56,877 nt of DNA from Candidatus Cloacimonadota bacterium (GTDB lineage Bacteria; Muiribacteriota; UBA6191), in contig JACFNL010000007.1 of the NCBI GenBank assembly GCA_019454875.1, positions 1 through 56,877 on the forward strand, in the 5' to 3' direction. Numbering within the stretch: position 1 is the first letter of the stretch; every line of letters starts with the position of its first letter. A program made the translations under genes and the position numbers. A model generated the notes under the pieces. It was not told the origin of the DNA and did no database searches. It saw nothing but the letters and a program-made list of their open reading frames with translations. Positions 46,247-55,918 of this stretch are shown piece by piece.

Positions 46247-49200
46247 ATGCGAAGTGTCTGGTTAGGGTTGGGCTCGGCTCTAGTGGCTGCCTTAATTGTA
46301 GGATGCGGGTTGAGTACGAGTGATGAGGATAGTGGAACTCCCTCTGCTTCAGGAAATATCAGTATTTCCGGGGTAATTTCTGATGGCCCTGTGTTTAATG
46401 CTCAGGTCACACTACAAAATATTTTTGGCTCTGGGTTTGTTGTTACTGCGGTTACGGATCATCAGGGCAGATACACTTTGGAAATTCCCAAAGATAAAAT
46501 TTCTTCGCTTCAGAATGCGGATATGATTCTGGTGCATGCTGTGTCCACCTCGGAAACCAGGTTGAACTGCAATGACAGCACCTGTTCCAATGGTGGGCAA
46601 CCTGTTGCTGCTGGACAGATTGAGCTTCGTTCCATTCTTGATGCAGAGGGCTTGAAGGTTGCAGCCCAGTCGAGCAACAGCCTGGATGGTAAAAACCCGG
46701 GGACACTGGCCAGCGGTATTGCGGCTAAATTAAATGCCACTCCTATCAGCAATGCCCAGATCGCGGTTATGGAAGCACAACTTGGGTTTGATACGCCGAT
46801 CCGGCCAAATTCAATAGAAACACTAGTGCTAGCCAGTAAAACATCCTCCATGCAGGAAAGGTTAACCCAACTGGATATTGAGTTGAGCCAGAACCCAACT
46901 GGCAATCTGGCCAACAAAATTATGAATGTGGCAGTTGCGACCAAGGCGATTGGAGAAATGGGTAAAACAGATCTGGTCAGCTCTGCATCCGATCTTACAC
47001 TTAATGATTCTGCCGAGATTATCCGAAGGGTTGCGAAGAGTACTGAGGCTTTGAAAATTCTGGTATCGGAAATGAACAGTCTGGTAAACGGTCTGAAACA
47101 GGATCTGTTAGTTTTAGGCGATGTGTTTTTAGGTGTTAAGGATGTAATTAACCAGAATAATTCTGGAACAGTTAGTGCGGGAGCGGGCGTAGATGCAACA
47201 AAAATCACCTATAACTTTGCCACACATCTGCCGACCATATCTTCCCAGACTGAATTGAAATTTACGCTGCCATCTGGTATTCAAACAGTACAGGTGACCA
47301 GTGAAAATGGGATTGTAAGCCTGAAATCCGGCAGTACAGAGTTTGTTCGGTATAGTAGCAGTCAGCTTCTTTCTGTTCTGGGCCAGTCACTCAACTTCAA
47401 TCTGAGATCCTTTGAGGCAACCACAGGTACGGCGGTTAGTTTTTTTCAGTCTCAGAACCTTTTTGGCAGTAATTCAAACGGAGTATTTTACGAGTTGTCC
47501 TTTGGGACTGATCCGGTCAGAAAAATATTGTTTGCGTCCCGTCGTCTGGCGGATTCTTCATTGCAGGCTTTAGGGATTGTTGGGCTTTACAACATTTTGG
47601 ATCAGCAAAATGTCATGTATCGGGTTTCTTCCATGGTGCTTAATGGCCAGAGCTTACCAGCCGGAAGTTTTCAGGAAGCTGTAACATTGGCCAGAAAAAT
47701 TACACCGGAGGCAATTCAGAGTGCATTAAACATTGCCAACGATTTGAAGCTTTCTGGGGATTTGCAGGCAAGACAGCAGGGCAGACTGACCTTTGCAGTG
47801 GCTTCTTTGGCTAAATTTGCCATGCAGACCAGTAGTAGCACAGGCAGCAGTCTGTCATCTCTAATGACTAAACTTGGGATTGAAGAAACAGGTCGCAGTC
47901 TCAGGGATTTTACCGCTAAACTTATCCGTACAAGTGATGAGGGACTTACAGTTAAAGACATACAAGGTATTCGTGACATTCAGAATTTTCTTGGTGGCAG
48001 CGATCCCCAGGCAGTCTTAGGGGCGATTAGCTTGGCAATTGATGATTTGAAGGCCATTTTAAACGAAAAACCCTCAACAGCGAGCTTCACAGATTCTTTT
48101 GCAGAGATCTTTATTACGGGCAGGCTTTTGCCCATTGTAGTGGAATACAAAGATGTCTTGTACTTACTGGCTGGTCTGGAAGGAGCCCGTTTTCTTCTTT
48201 ATTACATCAGCATGCATAATTTTGATTTAAGCGATGAGGATATAAGTTTTTACAGCAATAGCCAGGTAAATTCCACGGTCACGGCTTTAAACACCTATTC
48301 CAAAAAAAATGCCGTTGTACCGAATCCCGCCTTAAAGGATGTACTACAGAGAAACTCCAGTTTTTTAGCTGCAAGAAGCGGTTATTCTGGCAAAACCGCA
48401 GCCGATTACCTCCAGGCCGCTGCCGACTATGCCGCCCAGTATCTGGATAAAACCCCAATCAATGGAGGCAATGAAAACTCTGTGTTCTATTTACGGTCTA
48501 TTGTTTTGGAGAATCGCAACTATTATTTGATGATGGCTTTATCCTTGTACAACAATTTAAACGGTTCTCTTCGTACCGATATTTCTGTTCGTGGTTTAAG
48601 CGGGGGAGCCTGGTATGACTCTTCCGAGACATATCCTGGTTCTTTACCAGACAGTCATCTGTATAAGGCGGCTGTTTCCAACATTGATGCCCTTCCCTCA
48701 GAAAAGGAACAGTTTCTTTTGAATTTTAGTCGAAAGACAGTGCGGAGATGGATAAGCACTGCTCAGCCCCCGTATATGGAACTCTCAACTCGCAGGATTT
48801 TTGACTGGGTTCGTATCCGTTTAAGATCTTTTTTAGAGACCCCTCTAAGAGATTTGGCCCTGGTTACAGAATTAAACAATAATCAGAATCTTGGCCAGCA
48901 TATTTGGGAAAAACATTTACGGGGATCTAGCATCTCTTCCGTTTTTACTCAGATTTTCCCTGGCTCTGTTCTTACTCCCGATGCCCCTGACAAGGAGTTT
49001 TTTGGGCCTCAAAGACTCAATAAGGTCTGGGAGGACAAGACAGCGGATGTAACAGTTCGGGTGAGTCTGGAAAATTTGCAGGTAACGACTTTGCCATGGG
49101 ATTTTTCTCATTCTCAGCGGACCCCAGCCACGAGCTATTTATTTGGCGACCAGGCAGTAGACAAACAGAAGCTTCGTTATTTGCTGGAAAGTAAAGCAGC

Positions 49201-49513
49201 CGGGGTGGAACACTACTATCATTTGATTCCTCCTGTTGTTGGAGGTTCTACTCAAAGTCAATTTCAGACCAGCCTGCGGCTTTTTTACGCCCCTTATCCT
49301 AGTGGTGTGGCCTATGTTCTTTGGATACAAAATACAGATACTAAAAAGCTGATGCAGTGCTATACCTTTCCTAACTCTGAGGGGCTCTTGAACTTTACTG
49401 CAACTGGATCAGGTATTGGAGCTTGTTACCCCGAATCACGGATGTGGGGTTTATCTTCTTTCCTTGATTTTAAAAATCCTAAAAACCCGGTGCAGACAAC
49501 AGCAGTGCCTTAA
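46247..49513 (+). CDS. Large lipoprotein, unknown function
   Basis: A 1088-residue protein with a lipoprotein signal: basic start, hydrophobic residues 5-18 and lipobox LIVGC with Cys20, followed by a Ser/Asp/Gly-rich linker. Residues about 29-125 resemble a carboxypeptidase-regulatory-like domain (ISGVISDGPVFNAQVTL, then DHQGRYTLEIPK). The rest shows Ser/Asn-rich helical and strand-like regions with no known signature. It is probably displayed on the outer membrane. The ATG at 46247 is set by GGGAGG 6 bp upstream; the frame is open back to 46166 but that part contains the promoter. It is flanked by two copies of the AAA/nuclease gene. Confidence 0.85.
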   Translation: MRSVWLGLGSALVAALIVGCGLSTSDEDSGTPSASGNISISGVISDGPVFNAQVTLQNIFGSGFVVTAVTDHQGRYTLEIPKDKISSLQNADMILVHAVSTSETRLNCNDSTCSNGGQPVAAGQIELRSILDAEGLKVAAQSSNSLDGKNPGTLASGIAAKLNATPISNAQIAVMEAQLGFDTPIRPNSIETLVLASKTSSMQERLTQLDIELSQNPTGNLANKIMNVAVATKAIGEMGKTDLVSSASDLTLNDSAEIIRRVAKSTEALKILVSEMNSLVNGLKQDLLVLGDVFLGVKDVINQNNSGTVSAGAGVDATKITYNFATHLPTISSQTELKFTLPSGIQTVQVTSENGIVSLKSGSTEFVRYSSSQLLSVLGQSLNFNLRSFEATTGTAVSFFQSQNLFGSNSNGVFYELSFGTDPVRKILFASRRLADSSLQALGIVGLYNILDQQNVMYRVSSMVLNGQSLPAGSFQEAVTLARKITPEAIQSALNIANDLKLSGDLQARQQGRLTFAVASLAKFAMQTSSSTGSSLSSLMTKLGIEETGRSLRDFTAKLIRTSDEGLTVKDIQGIRDIQNFLGGSDPQAVLGAISLAIDDLKAILNEKPSTASFTDSFAEIFITGRLLPIVVEYKDVLYLLAGLEGARFLLYYISMHNFDLSDEDISFYSNSQVNSTVTALNTYSKKNAVVPNPALKDVLQRNSSFLAARSGYSGKTAADYLQAAADYAAQYLDKTPINGGNENSVFYLRSIVLENRNYYLMMALSLYNNLNGSLRTDISVRGLSGGAWYDSSETYPGSLPDSHLYKAAVSNIDALPSEKEQFLLNFSRKTVRRWISTAQPPYMELSTRRIFDWVRIRLRSFLETPLRDLALVTELNNNQNLGQHIWEKHLRGSSISSVFTQIFPGSVLTPDAPDKEFFGPQRLNKVWEDKTADVTVRVSLENLQVTTLPWDFSHSQRTPATSYLFGDQAVDKQKLRYLLESKAAGVEHYYHLIPPVVGGSTQSQFQTSLRLFYAPYPSGVAYVLWIQNTDTKKLMQCYTFPNSEGLLNFTATGSGIGACYPESRMWGLSSFLDFKNPKNPVQTTAVP

Positions 49514-49526
49514 TTCTTGAATCCAC

Positions 49527-49559
49527 CCCTCCCCGGATTATCCTGGGGAGGGTTTTATT
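49527..49559 (+). terminator. Rho-independent terminator after the lipoprotein gene
   Basis: CCCTCCCC (49527-49534) pairs with GGGGAGGG (49545-49552), an 8-bp perfect stem; the loop can extend pairing with GGAT/ATCC. TTTTATT follows. It begins 14 bp after the stop. Confidence 0.85.
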
Positions 49560-49605
49560 AGATAAAGCCTCTCAAGAGTCGCGAACAGGAATCGGCCCCA
49601 ATTTA

Positions 49606-49614
49606 TGCTAAACT
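49606..49614 (+). promoter_or_regulatory. Extended -10 of the second AAA/nuclease gene, leaderless
   Basis: TGC-TAAACT ends 7 bp before the ATG at 49621, with the same spacing and nearly the same flanks as the element before the paralogue at 44461. The gap 49560-49605 shows nothing else. Confidence 0.55.
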
Positions 49615-49620
49615 ATAAGC

Positions 49621-51306
49621 ATGAAAAAGATCCCCATCGGTTATAGCGATTTTAAAAGAATCCGCAGCGCTCCAGATTTTCTTTATGTAGATAAAACTGG
49701 ACTGATTGAGGAATTTTTAGAGGACCCTGCCCAGATTCTTTTGATCACCCGACCCCGTCGTTTTGGGAAAACTTTGAACCTCTCTACCCTGCGCTACTTT
49801 TTTGATCATGAAAATGCCGAGGAAAACCGCAAACTTTTTGAAGCTCTGAAGATTTCACAAAATGCTCAAGCTATGCAGGAGCAGGGTACAAGACCGGTGA
49901 TCTATCTGACTTTTAAGGATTGTAAAGAACTCAATTGGGAGCATTTACAGAAAAAAATCAGCTATCTTCTGGCGGAAACGGTAATTCCTTATACACGGGC
50001 CGGTAATTTTTTATTGGAACCAGCGGATCAGGAGATTTTGAAAAATCTGAGGGCAGGTACACAGGATATTACAATGATGGCAGAGAGTCTGAAATTTTTG
50101 TCGCGCATTGTATCGTCTCACTATGGGCAGAACCCTCTAATCCTGATTGATGAATACGATGTGCCTTTACAATCAGCCTGGACATCTGGTTATTGGGATG
50201 AGGCGATTTCGTTTTTTAGAAATTTCTTTAGTGCTGGCTTTAAAGACAACCCCTATTTATGGCGGGGAGTAATCACCGGCTGCCTGCGAGTGGCCAGAGA
50301 GAGCATGTTTACGGGGATGAATAATCTGGCCGTTTCTTCCGTTTCCTCCAAAAAATACTCTACTCATTTTGGTTTTACAGTGCCGGAAGTCAAACAACTA
50401 ATTCAAGACTATAATCTTGTTTCCATTGAAGAAAAAATTGAGTCCTGGTACAACGGATATTGTTTTGGAGAGACGACGATCTACAATCCCTGGTCGATTT
50501 TAAATTTACTCCATAACCAGGGAACATTTCGCAATTACTGGATGAACACCAGCGGAAACGATCTGGTGAAAGAAATATTAGGTCGATCCGGAGTGGATAC
50601 CAAAAAAGATCTTGAGGATTTAATGGCAGGCCGAAGCATTACCGTTGCTTTACAGGAACAGGTTGTGTTTCAGGAGATTGAGAACTCCCCGGCCAATATC
50701 TGGAATTTTCTATATTTCACAGGGTACTTGAAGTCATCTGCAATCCATCAGACCGATGAGGCTATTTTGGTGGATTTAAAAATTCCAAATGTGGAAATTA
50801 AAAGAGTTTTTTTCGAGTCCATTCAATACTGGTTTCAAAGTGATAAGACTTCTTCCATTCTTAAAAACTTAAAACAATCTCTTCAAGAGGGAGTTGTTAC
50901 AGAGGTCACTAAAACCCTAAGAAAGTTATGTGAAACTTCATTAAGCTATTTTGATGCTTCAGGTAAAGACCCGGAAAAGTTTTATCATGGCCTGGTTTTG
51001 GGTTTAATTGTTTCTTTCTCAGATATCTGGAATATTCGCTCGAACCGGGAATCTGGATTGGGCCGATGTGATCTTTTGATGACTCCCAAAAATCCGGCCC
51101 ATTTTGGGATTGTCATGGAATTTAAGACCATGGATTCCTATGAAGACTCTGATCTGTTAGCCTGTGCCCAAAATGCCATGGATCAGATTGAGAGCCGTCA
51201 ATACGAACAGGAACTCAGATCCCAGGGAGCTACAAAAATCCTGAAAATGGGTATAGGGTTTTCAGGTAAAGTAATTGAAATTTTAAGTAACCGTAGCGAC
51301 GGTTAA
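49621..51306 (+). CDS. AAA-ATPase-like protein with PD-(D/E)XK nuclease domain, copy 2
   Basis: A 561-residue paralogue of the protein at 44461-46146, equal in length and mostly identical. RPRRFGKT, LILIDEYDVPL, GRCD and the nuclease E-x-K (MEFK) are all kept. Differences cluster in two places: residues about 235-245 and about 410-435, plus the segment just after the nuclease E-x-K (YEDSDLLACAQ). The copy includes at least 20 bp of upstream promoter sequence. It suggests a duplication that has since diverged by selection or drift. Confidence 0.88.
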   Translation: MKKIPIGYSDFKRIRSAPDFLYVDKTGLIEEFLEDPAQILLITRPRRFGKTLNLSTLRYFFDHENAEENRKLFEALKISQNAQAMQEQGTRPVIYLTFKDCKELNWEHLQKKISYLLAETVIPYTRAGNFLLEPADQEILKNLRAGTQDITMMAESLKFLSRIVSSHYGQNPLILIDEYDVPLQSAWTSGYWDEAISFFRNFFSAGFKDNPYLWRGVITGCLRVARESMFTGMNNLAVSSVSSKKYSTHFGFTVPEVKQLIQDYNLVSIEEKIESWYNGYCFGETTIYNPWSILNLLHNQGTFRNYWMNTSGNDLVKEILGRSGVDTKKDLEDLMAGRSITVALQEQVVFQEIENSPANIWNFLYFTGYLKSSAIHQTDEAILVDLKIPNVEIKRVFFESIQYWFQSDKTSSILKNLKQSLQEGVVTEVTKTLRKLCETSLSYFDASGKDPEKFYHGLVLGLIVSFSDIWNIRSNRESGLGRCDLLMTPKNPAHFGIVMEFKTMDSYEDSDLLACAQNAMDQIESRQYEQELRSQGATKILKMGIGFSGKVIEILSNRSDG

Positions 51307-51314
51307 AAAGTATA

Positions 51315-51911
51315 GTGGGCTACCATAAATTTTTGCGGTTACGATTTTGGCTCCGGCCAGGGCTATGGTTTTGTGGCTTTCTTTTTATTTGCCTAATTGT
51401 GGTTTATGGCTTGAGTAGTGCATATCCCCTACAGTGGATTTTTTTGAAAAACCAGGTGCAGGTGTACCTTGGACTTACGGATCTGGATTATTTTACTGTT
51501 TTTTCCCAACAAGGTTCTAAACCTGAGGAAACGGAAAATCTGCCCTGGTTTGATAGCCGGCTCCTGGGGGTAGATCTTAGTGGCTGGTGTGATAAAAATG
51601 AGTGCTGGACGCTTAAAAGTTCACTTCTTGAGTTTCGTGACAGTCAAATCGGATTTGCCTATACGCCCTTATTGTATCAGGGATATTTACTTGAGCCTTT
51701 TTTGACCCTCTCCCTGCCTGAATCGAAGGAAATTTCCTGTCACGCCCTAGAAGGTGTATTTAGACCAGAAGATATAAGTATTCATCTTAGAGAGGAACTT
51801 TACTGCTTTGATGCCCTAGGGACAGTTTTGTTATCCAAGGTTGAACTCCACCCAAAACAGAAAATGGCCCGGCTACATTTCTATTCAGGGATGCAGGTCT
51901 GGCAGTGGTAG
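51315..51911 (+). CDS. Unknown single-pass membrane protein
   Basis: A 198-residue protein starting at GTG, with a basic N-terminus, one transmembrane segment at about 16-36 and a soluble part outside the cytoplasm. Four cysteines in the outer part (WCDKNECW, SCHALEG and LYCFD) could make two disulfides. I do not recognise the family. It begins 8 bp after copy 2 of the AAA/nuclease gene and may be its transcriptional partner. Confidence 0.65.
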   Translation: MGYHKFLRLRFWLRPGLWFCGFLFICLIVVYGLSSAYPLQWIFLKNQVQVYLGLTDLDYFTVFSQQGSKPEETENLPWFDSRLLGVDLSGWCDKNECWTLKSSLLEFRDSQIGFAYTPLLYQGYLLEPFLTLSLPESKEISCHALEGVFRPEDISIHLREELYCFDALGTVLLSKVELHPKQKMARLHFYSGMQVWQW

Positions 51912-51954
51912 AGCACTGTGTTTCTCAGATACGAATCAGATTCATTTCACCCCA

Positions 51955-51963
51955 TGTTATACT
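51955..51963 (+). promoter_or_regulatory. Extended -10 of the third AAA/nuclease gene, leaderless
   Basis: TGT-TATACT ends 7 bp before the ATG at 51970. No Shine-Dalgarno is present. Confidence 0.55.
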
Positions 51964-51969
51964 TTCTGT

Positions 51970-53502
51970 ATGAAAAAGTTTTTTAATACAGCTGGAGCCA
52001 ATCAGCCAAGGCTTCATTACACGGTTTGGCGGCCTCTTGGAGTAAAGCCAATCCTTGAGTTGATTGAGCAGGAAAAATACTTCACCCACCATGCTCCTAG
52101 ACAGAGCGGAAAAACCACTTTGCTTCGGGAAATCTGTAGAAAATTGAACGAACAGGGAAAATATCTGGCCCTACATATCACGGTTGAGAGTGCTCAGTCT
52201 GCCAGAGACCATGTTTTAAGGGCCAATCAGGTTATCTTGCAGGCTTTACAGCTGATGCTGGAACTGGCACTGCCTGATTCATACAAAGATTTCCCGCATA
52301 GCGATACTTTTTTGAATCAGGATTCGGGAGTGCAGGCTTGTCTTACCCAATGGAGCAAAATTTCCCATAAACCTATCGTACTGGTTATTGATGAAATAGA
52401 TTCCATGGCTGGAGAATCTTTAATTGCTCTTCTACGCCAGCTTCGGGCTGGATACGATCAAAGACCAGAGAGTTTTCCTCAATCCATCATTTTAAACGGA
52501 GTGCGGGATCTGAAGGACTACCGCATCTATTCCTCAAAAGAAGATACCTGGTTAACCGGTGGTTCTTGTTTTAACATCAAAGCAGAGTCCATAAGGCTTG
52601 GAAACTTCACTCTGGAAAATGTTAGAGAACTGTTTTCCCAGCACGAGGCCGAGTATAATCAGAAACTCGCCCTTGGACTGGTAGAAAAAATCTATGAACT
52701 GACTCAGGGCCAACCCTGGCTGTGTAATGCCCTGGGTGAACAGATGTGCCATAAACTCTTTCCAAACCAACCAATTCTTGATGAAAACCACTTGCATGAA
52801 GCCAAAGAAGCCCTGATTCTTTCCCGTGCTACCCATATTGACCAACTCTACTACCGTCTGGAGGACCCAAGAATCCGTCAGATTGTGATTCCCATGCTAA
52901 AAGGGGAAGAATCCTTTAACTTCCCGGCTGAGGATATTGAGTATGCCAGGGACTTAGGGCTTTTGCACCCGGATTCCAAAACCATACAAATCGCCAATCC
53001 TCTCTACAAGGAAATTTTGCCTAGAGAAATGACCTACACCATCCAGCAGACTTTTACAGAAGAGCTACACTGGTATATAAAACCCAATGGAACCTTAAAC
53101 TACCAAAAACTCATGGATAAATTTGTGGAATTCTGGCGTGAACACGGGCATAAGGAATTCTACGATTTAGAAATCACTCCCCATACTCTGTTTATGGCCT
53201 GGCTTCAAAGGCTGGTAAATGGGGGAGGCACCATCCATCGAGAGTATGCATTGGGCCGAAAACGCCTGGATATTCTGGTCACATTTGCCGGAGAGAAGTT
53301 TGTCTCCGAAATCAAACTGTACCGTGGTGAAAAGACTCTCTCTGATGGACTAAACCAGATTTGTGAATACTTGAATCAGATTGGCTTGTCTGAAGGATAT
53401 TTGATGATTTTTCAGAAGAATCTGGCCACGGATGAGGATTCAAGATACAGGGTTGAAGAAGTAAAGCATTTGGATAAAAGGGTTTTTGTTTATTGGCTTT
53501 GA
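51970..53502 (+). CDS. AAA-like ATPase with C-terminal nuclease-like domain, divergent type
   Basis: A 510-residue protein. Walker A is APRQSGKTT (42-50) and Walker B is IVLVIDEIDSM. The C-terminal part has a PD-(D/E)XK-like set (GRKRLDILV, then SEIKLY). It belongs to the same broad AAA-like/nuclease group as the pair upstream but is not a close paralogue. The ATG at 51970 is chosen because of the extended -10 just before it; the frame is open to 51841, within the preceding gene. Function is not established. Confidence 0.85.
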   Translation: MKKFFNTAGANQPRLHYTVWRPLGVKPILELIEQEKYFTHHAPRQSGKTTLLREICRKLNEQGKYLALHITVESAQSARDHVLRANQVILQALQLMLELALPDSYKDFPHSDTFLNQDSGVQACLTQWSKISHKPIVLVIDEIDSMAGESLIALLRQLRAGYDQRPESFPQSIILNGVRDLKDYRIYSSKEDTWLTGGSCFNIKAESIRLGNFTLENVRELFSQHEAEYNQKLALGLVEKIYELTQGQPWLCNALGEQMCHKLFPNQPILDENHLHEAKEALILSRATHIDQLYYRLEDPRIRQIVIPMLKGEESFNFPAEDIEYARDLGLLHPDSKTIQIANPLYKEILPREMTYTIQQTFTEELHWYIKPNGTLNYQKLMDKFVEFWREHGHKEFYDLEITPHTLFMAWLQRLVNGGGTIHREYALGRKRLDILVTFAGEKFVSEIKLYRGEKTLSDGLNQICEYLNQIGLSEGYLMIFQKNLATDEDSRYRVEEVKHLDKRVFVYWL

Positions 53503-53570
53503 TTCCCTTCACCTTGTCCAGAGACTCGGTTGAGATTGACTTTTGGTAAGCCTGTAGTATTGTGGTAGCT

Positions 53571-54650
53571 ATGAAAAATCAGGACAGTTTTTTTAGCTAC
53601 ACCCCTGAGGGTATGGCTAATATTTTGCAGGAAGAATACAAATGCCGGGATTTTGTGGCCAAACAGCTTTTGGAGTGGGTGTACCAGCGATCCGTATTTG
53701 ACTTTGAACAGATGAGCAATTTGCCCAAGGAGCTTAGGCAAAAGTTAAAAGAACGGTTTGTAATGGATTTACCCACAGTTTCTGATTCGATTTCCACAAA
53801 AGAATCAGGTACTGAAAAAATTACCTTGAAGCTGTTTGATGGAAAGCTGGTAGAGAGTGTTTTTATGCGTGAGGGTAAGCAGATCACTCTTTGTCTGTCT
53901 TCTCAGGTAGGATGCGCTCAAGCCTGTATATTTTGTGCCACGGGCAAGATGGGGATTCTTCGCAATTTGACTGCGGGGGAGATTGTGGCCCAGATTTTGT
54001 TGTGGAGGCAAAGAAGACCTAAAGATATGGAAGGTGGAGTCCGTCTGGTGTTTATGGGAATGGGTGAGCCATTTCATAATATGAACCAGCTTTTTAAGGC
54101 CTTAGATGTAATCACCAGCCCACTTGGACTAAACATTGGGGCCAGAAAAATTACCGTGTCTACCAGTGGAGTGGTAAAGGGTATTTATCGCCTGATGGAG
54201 TACAATCCCCAGATTCAGCTGGCAATTTCTTTACATTCAGTGGAGCAGGCTGTTCGGGATCGCTGGGTGCCCAACTGTAAGGATCGGGTGGATGATATTT
54301 TAAAGGCAGCCCGCGATTTTAATAAAAAAACCCACCGTAAAGTGACTTTTGAAATGGTTATTTTTGGAGGGGACCATATTCAGACTTCCCGTATTAACAA
54401 AATTGGCAAGGTGTTGCAGGGAATTCACTGTAACATCAATTTGATCCCTTATAATCCGATCAAGGAATTGCAGGGAAACTTTGTGAGGCCTAGTTTTCAG
54501 GAAACAGAATACTTCAAGAGTATTTTAAAGAGGCATCAGAAAGAGGTTACGGTACGCATTTCTAAAGGAAGGGACATTCAGGCTGCATGTGGACAACTGA
54601 TCCCCAAAGCCCCGGATTCTACAGCTGGCTCGAATCCAGTCAAAGCTTAA
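53571..54650 (+). CDS. rlmN: Dual-specificity 23S rRNA/tRNA adenine C2 methyltransferase
   Basis: A 359-residue radical SAM enzyme. The iron-sulfur motif is C-x3-C-x2-C (CAQACIFC), GMGEP is the SAM-binding motif and the C-terminal methyl-carrying Cys is in QAACGQL. It methylates A2503 of 23S rRNA and A37 of some tRNAs. TAGTAT with TG before it (53553-53560) ends 10 bp upstream, and there is no Shine-Dalgarno. A GTG at 53562 is an alternative start. It overlaps holB by 64 bp. Confidence 0.94.
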   Translation: MKNQDSFFSYTPEGMANILQEEYKCRDFVAKQLLEWVYQRSVFDFEQMSNLPKELRQKLKERFVMDLPTVSDSISTKESGTEKITLKLFDGKLVESVFMREGKQITLCLSSQVGCAQACIFCATGKMGILRNLTAGEIVAQILLWRQRRPKDMEGGVRLVFMGMGEPFHNMNQLFKALDVITSPLGLNIGARKITVSTSGVVKGIYRLMEYNPQIQLAISLHSVEQAVRDRWVPNCKDRVDDILKAARDFNKKTHRKVTFEMVIFGGDHIQTSRINKIGKVLQGIHCNINLIPYNPIKELQGNFVRPSFQETEYFKSILKRHQKEVTVRISKGRDIQAACGQLIPKAPDSTAGSNPVKA

Positions 54651-55918
54651 ACAGACTCAGAGACACCTCCCAGTCTGATTCCCATGCTCTTTGCCTTAGC
54701 TCGGAAGAGGATGTGAATCTGTTTCTTTATACAGGCTGGTTATTACGCCGTTTGTTTTGTGATTCAATGCAGCTTGATTTGAGGCAGGGAATTGCTCAGG
54801 ATAAAGGTCCCTGTGGGCAGTGTCAGGGATGTTTAAGTCTTTCACAGATGCGTCCCGATCGGTTTTTATGTATGTTCCCCTGTGGACAGGACATTCTTGT
54901 TGGTCAAATCCGCGAGTTGATCCGATCTTTGTCTCAAAGCCGGTTAAGGGAGAATACCTCACAGATTGCCCTGATGTTTTACCCGGATAAAATGAGGGTG
55001 GAGGGAGCTAATGCGATTCTAAAAACCCTTGAGGAACCGCCTCAGGGGAGGCGGTTTTTAATGGTTCTTCCCAATTCCCGTCCTCTTTTGCCTACAATTC
55101 GCTCCCGTGTATCCATGTTTGCCCTGCCTTCGGCTCGTGCCCTGTTTCAAAACACTAAAGACACAAAAAGGATTATGGGCCGTTTGAGTGGATATGCCTG
55201 TGATCTTTTGGAGTCTGAATTGTTAATGGTTCCTAAACCTTTGGAAATGTATTATCAGGAACTGACTCAATCTTTGCAGGGCTTACATAGGGATTTATCG
55301 TTACGAGGTGAGGACGAAAGTCCATTGTTTTATGCTAATCGTCTTGTTGCACTGTTGCTCTGGAATCCGGCTCGCAGTGGGGCTGACAAGTTGACCCGAA
55401 GGCTAGGAGCACTGGATCTGTTGCAGGTTCTGATGGATTTTGGGGCAGCTTCTTTTCTGGATAGGATCGCTAGAATCAAAGAGGAGTGGGCTCAGATCGG
55501 CTCACTGGTGGAAGGTATCTGTAAGGATTTGTCTTTGTGGAATCGTGAAAAGTTTCAGGGTTTGATGTTTCATCCTATACTTCGGGACTTCAGGGATTAT
55601 AAAGATAAAGAAGCCTTTGAAAGACCAATACACAATTTGTTACGGGGGTATGTGATTCGCGAAACGGAAGGACTGATAGGAAATCTGTTTCGATGTTTTT
55701 TTGATCCCATATTTATGGGACAGGAGCCTATGATGGCTATTGAAAACCAGCTTTTGTCCAGATATGGCTGGTTAGAGCAGGCCAAGATGCTTTGGGCTCT
55801 TCAAAGTCAGCTGGCTGAGGTACAGCAAATGGTCTATAATAACTTTCCCCTGGAGCTTGGACTGGAAACATGGCTTGCCTGGATGCGCAGAGAAGATGAA
55901 CGAAATCGAAATACATGA
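54587..55918 (+). CDS. holB: DNA polymerase III delta' subunit
   Basis: A 443-residue clamp-loader subunit. Signs of delta' are the CGQCQGC zinc motif (with a fourth Cys nearby), VEGANAILKTLEEPPQG and the SRC-like TIRSRVS. The Walker A loop is absent, as expected for the ATP-silent delta'. It is longer than most delta' (about 330), with extra C-terminal sequence. The ATG lies inside rlmN (64-bp overlap, different frame), so translation is probably coupled. The order holB-ricT is the same as in Bacillus. Confidence 0.85.
   Translation: MWTTDPQSPGFYSWLESSQSLNRLRDTSQSDSHALCLSSEEDVNLFLYTGWLLRRLFCDSMQLDLRQGIAQDKGPCGQCQGCLSLSQMRPDRFLCMFPCGQDILVGQIRELIRSLSQSRLRENTSQIALMFYPDKMRVEGANAILKTLEEPPQGRRFLMVLPNSRPLLPTIRSRVSMFALPSARALFQNTKDTKRIMGRLSGYACDLLESELLMVPKPLEMYYQELTQSLQGLHRDLSLRGEDESPLFYANRLVALLLWNPARSGADKLTRRLGALDLLQVLMDFGAASFLDRIARIKEEWAQIGSLVEGICKDLSLWNREKFQGLMFHPILRDFRDYKDKEAFERPIHNLLRGYVIRETEGLIGNLFRCFFDPIFMGQEPMMAIENQLLSRYGWLEQAKMLWALQSQLAEVQQMVYNNFPLELGLETWLAWMRREDERNRNT

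Noticed and set aside
46510..47208. 232-codon open frame on the minus strand
   Set aside because: It lies wholly inside the lipoprotein gene, has no start context and resembles no family; the plus-strand frame has a lipobox, a ribosome-binding site and a terminator.
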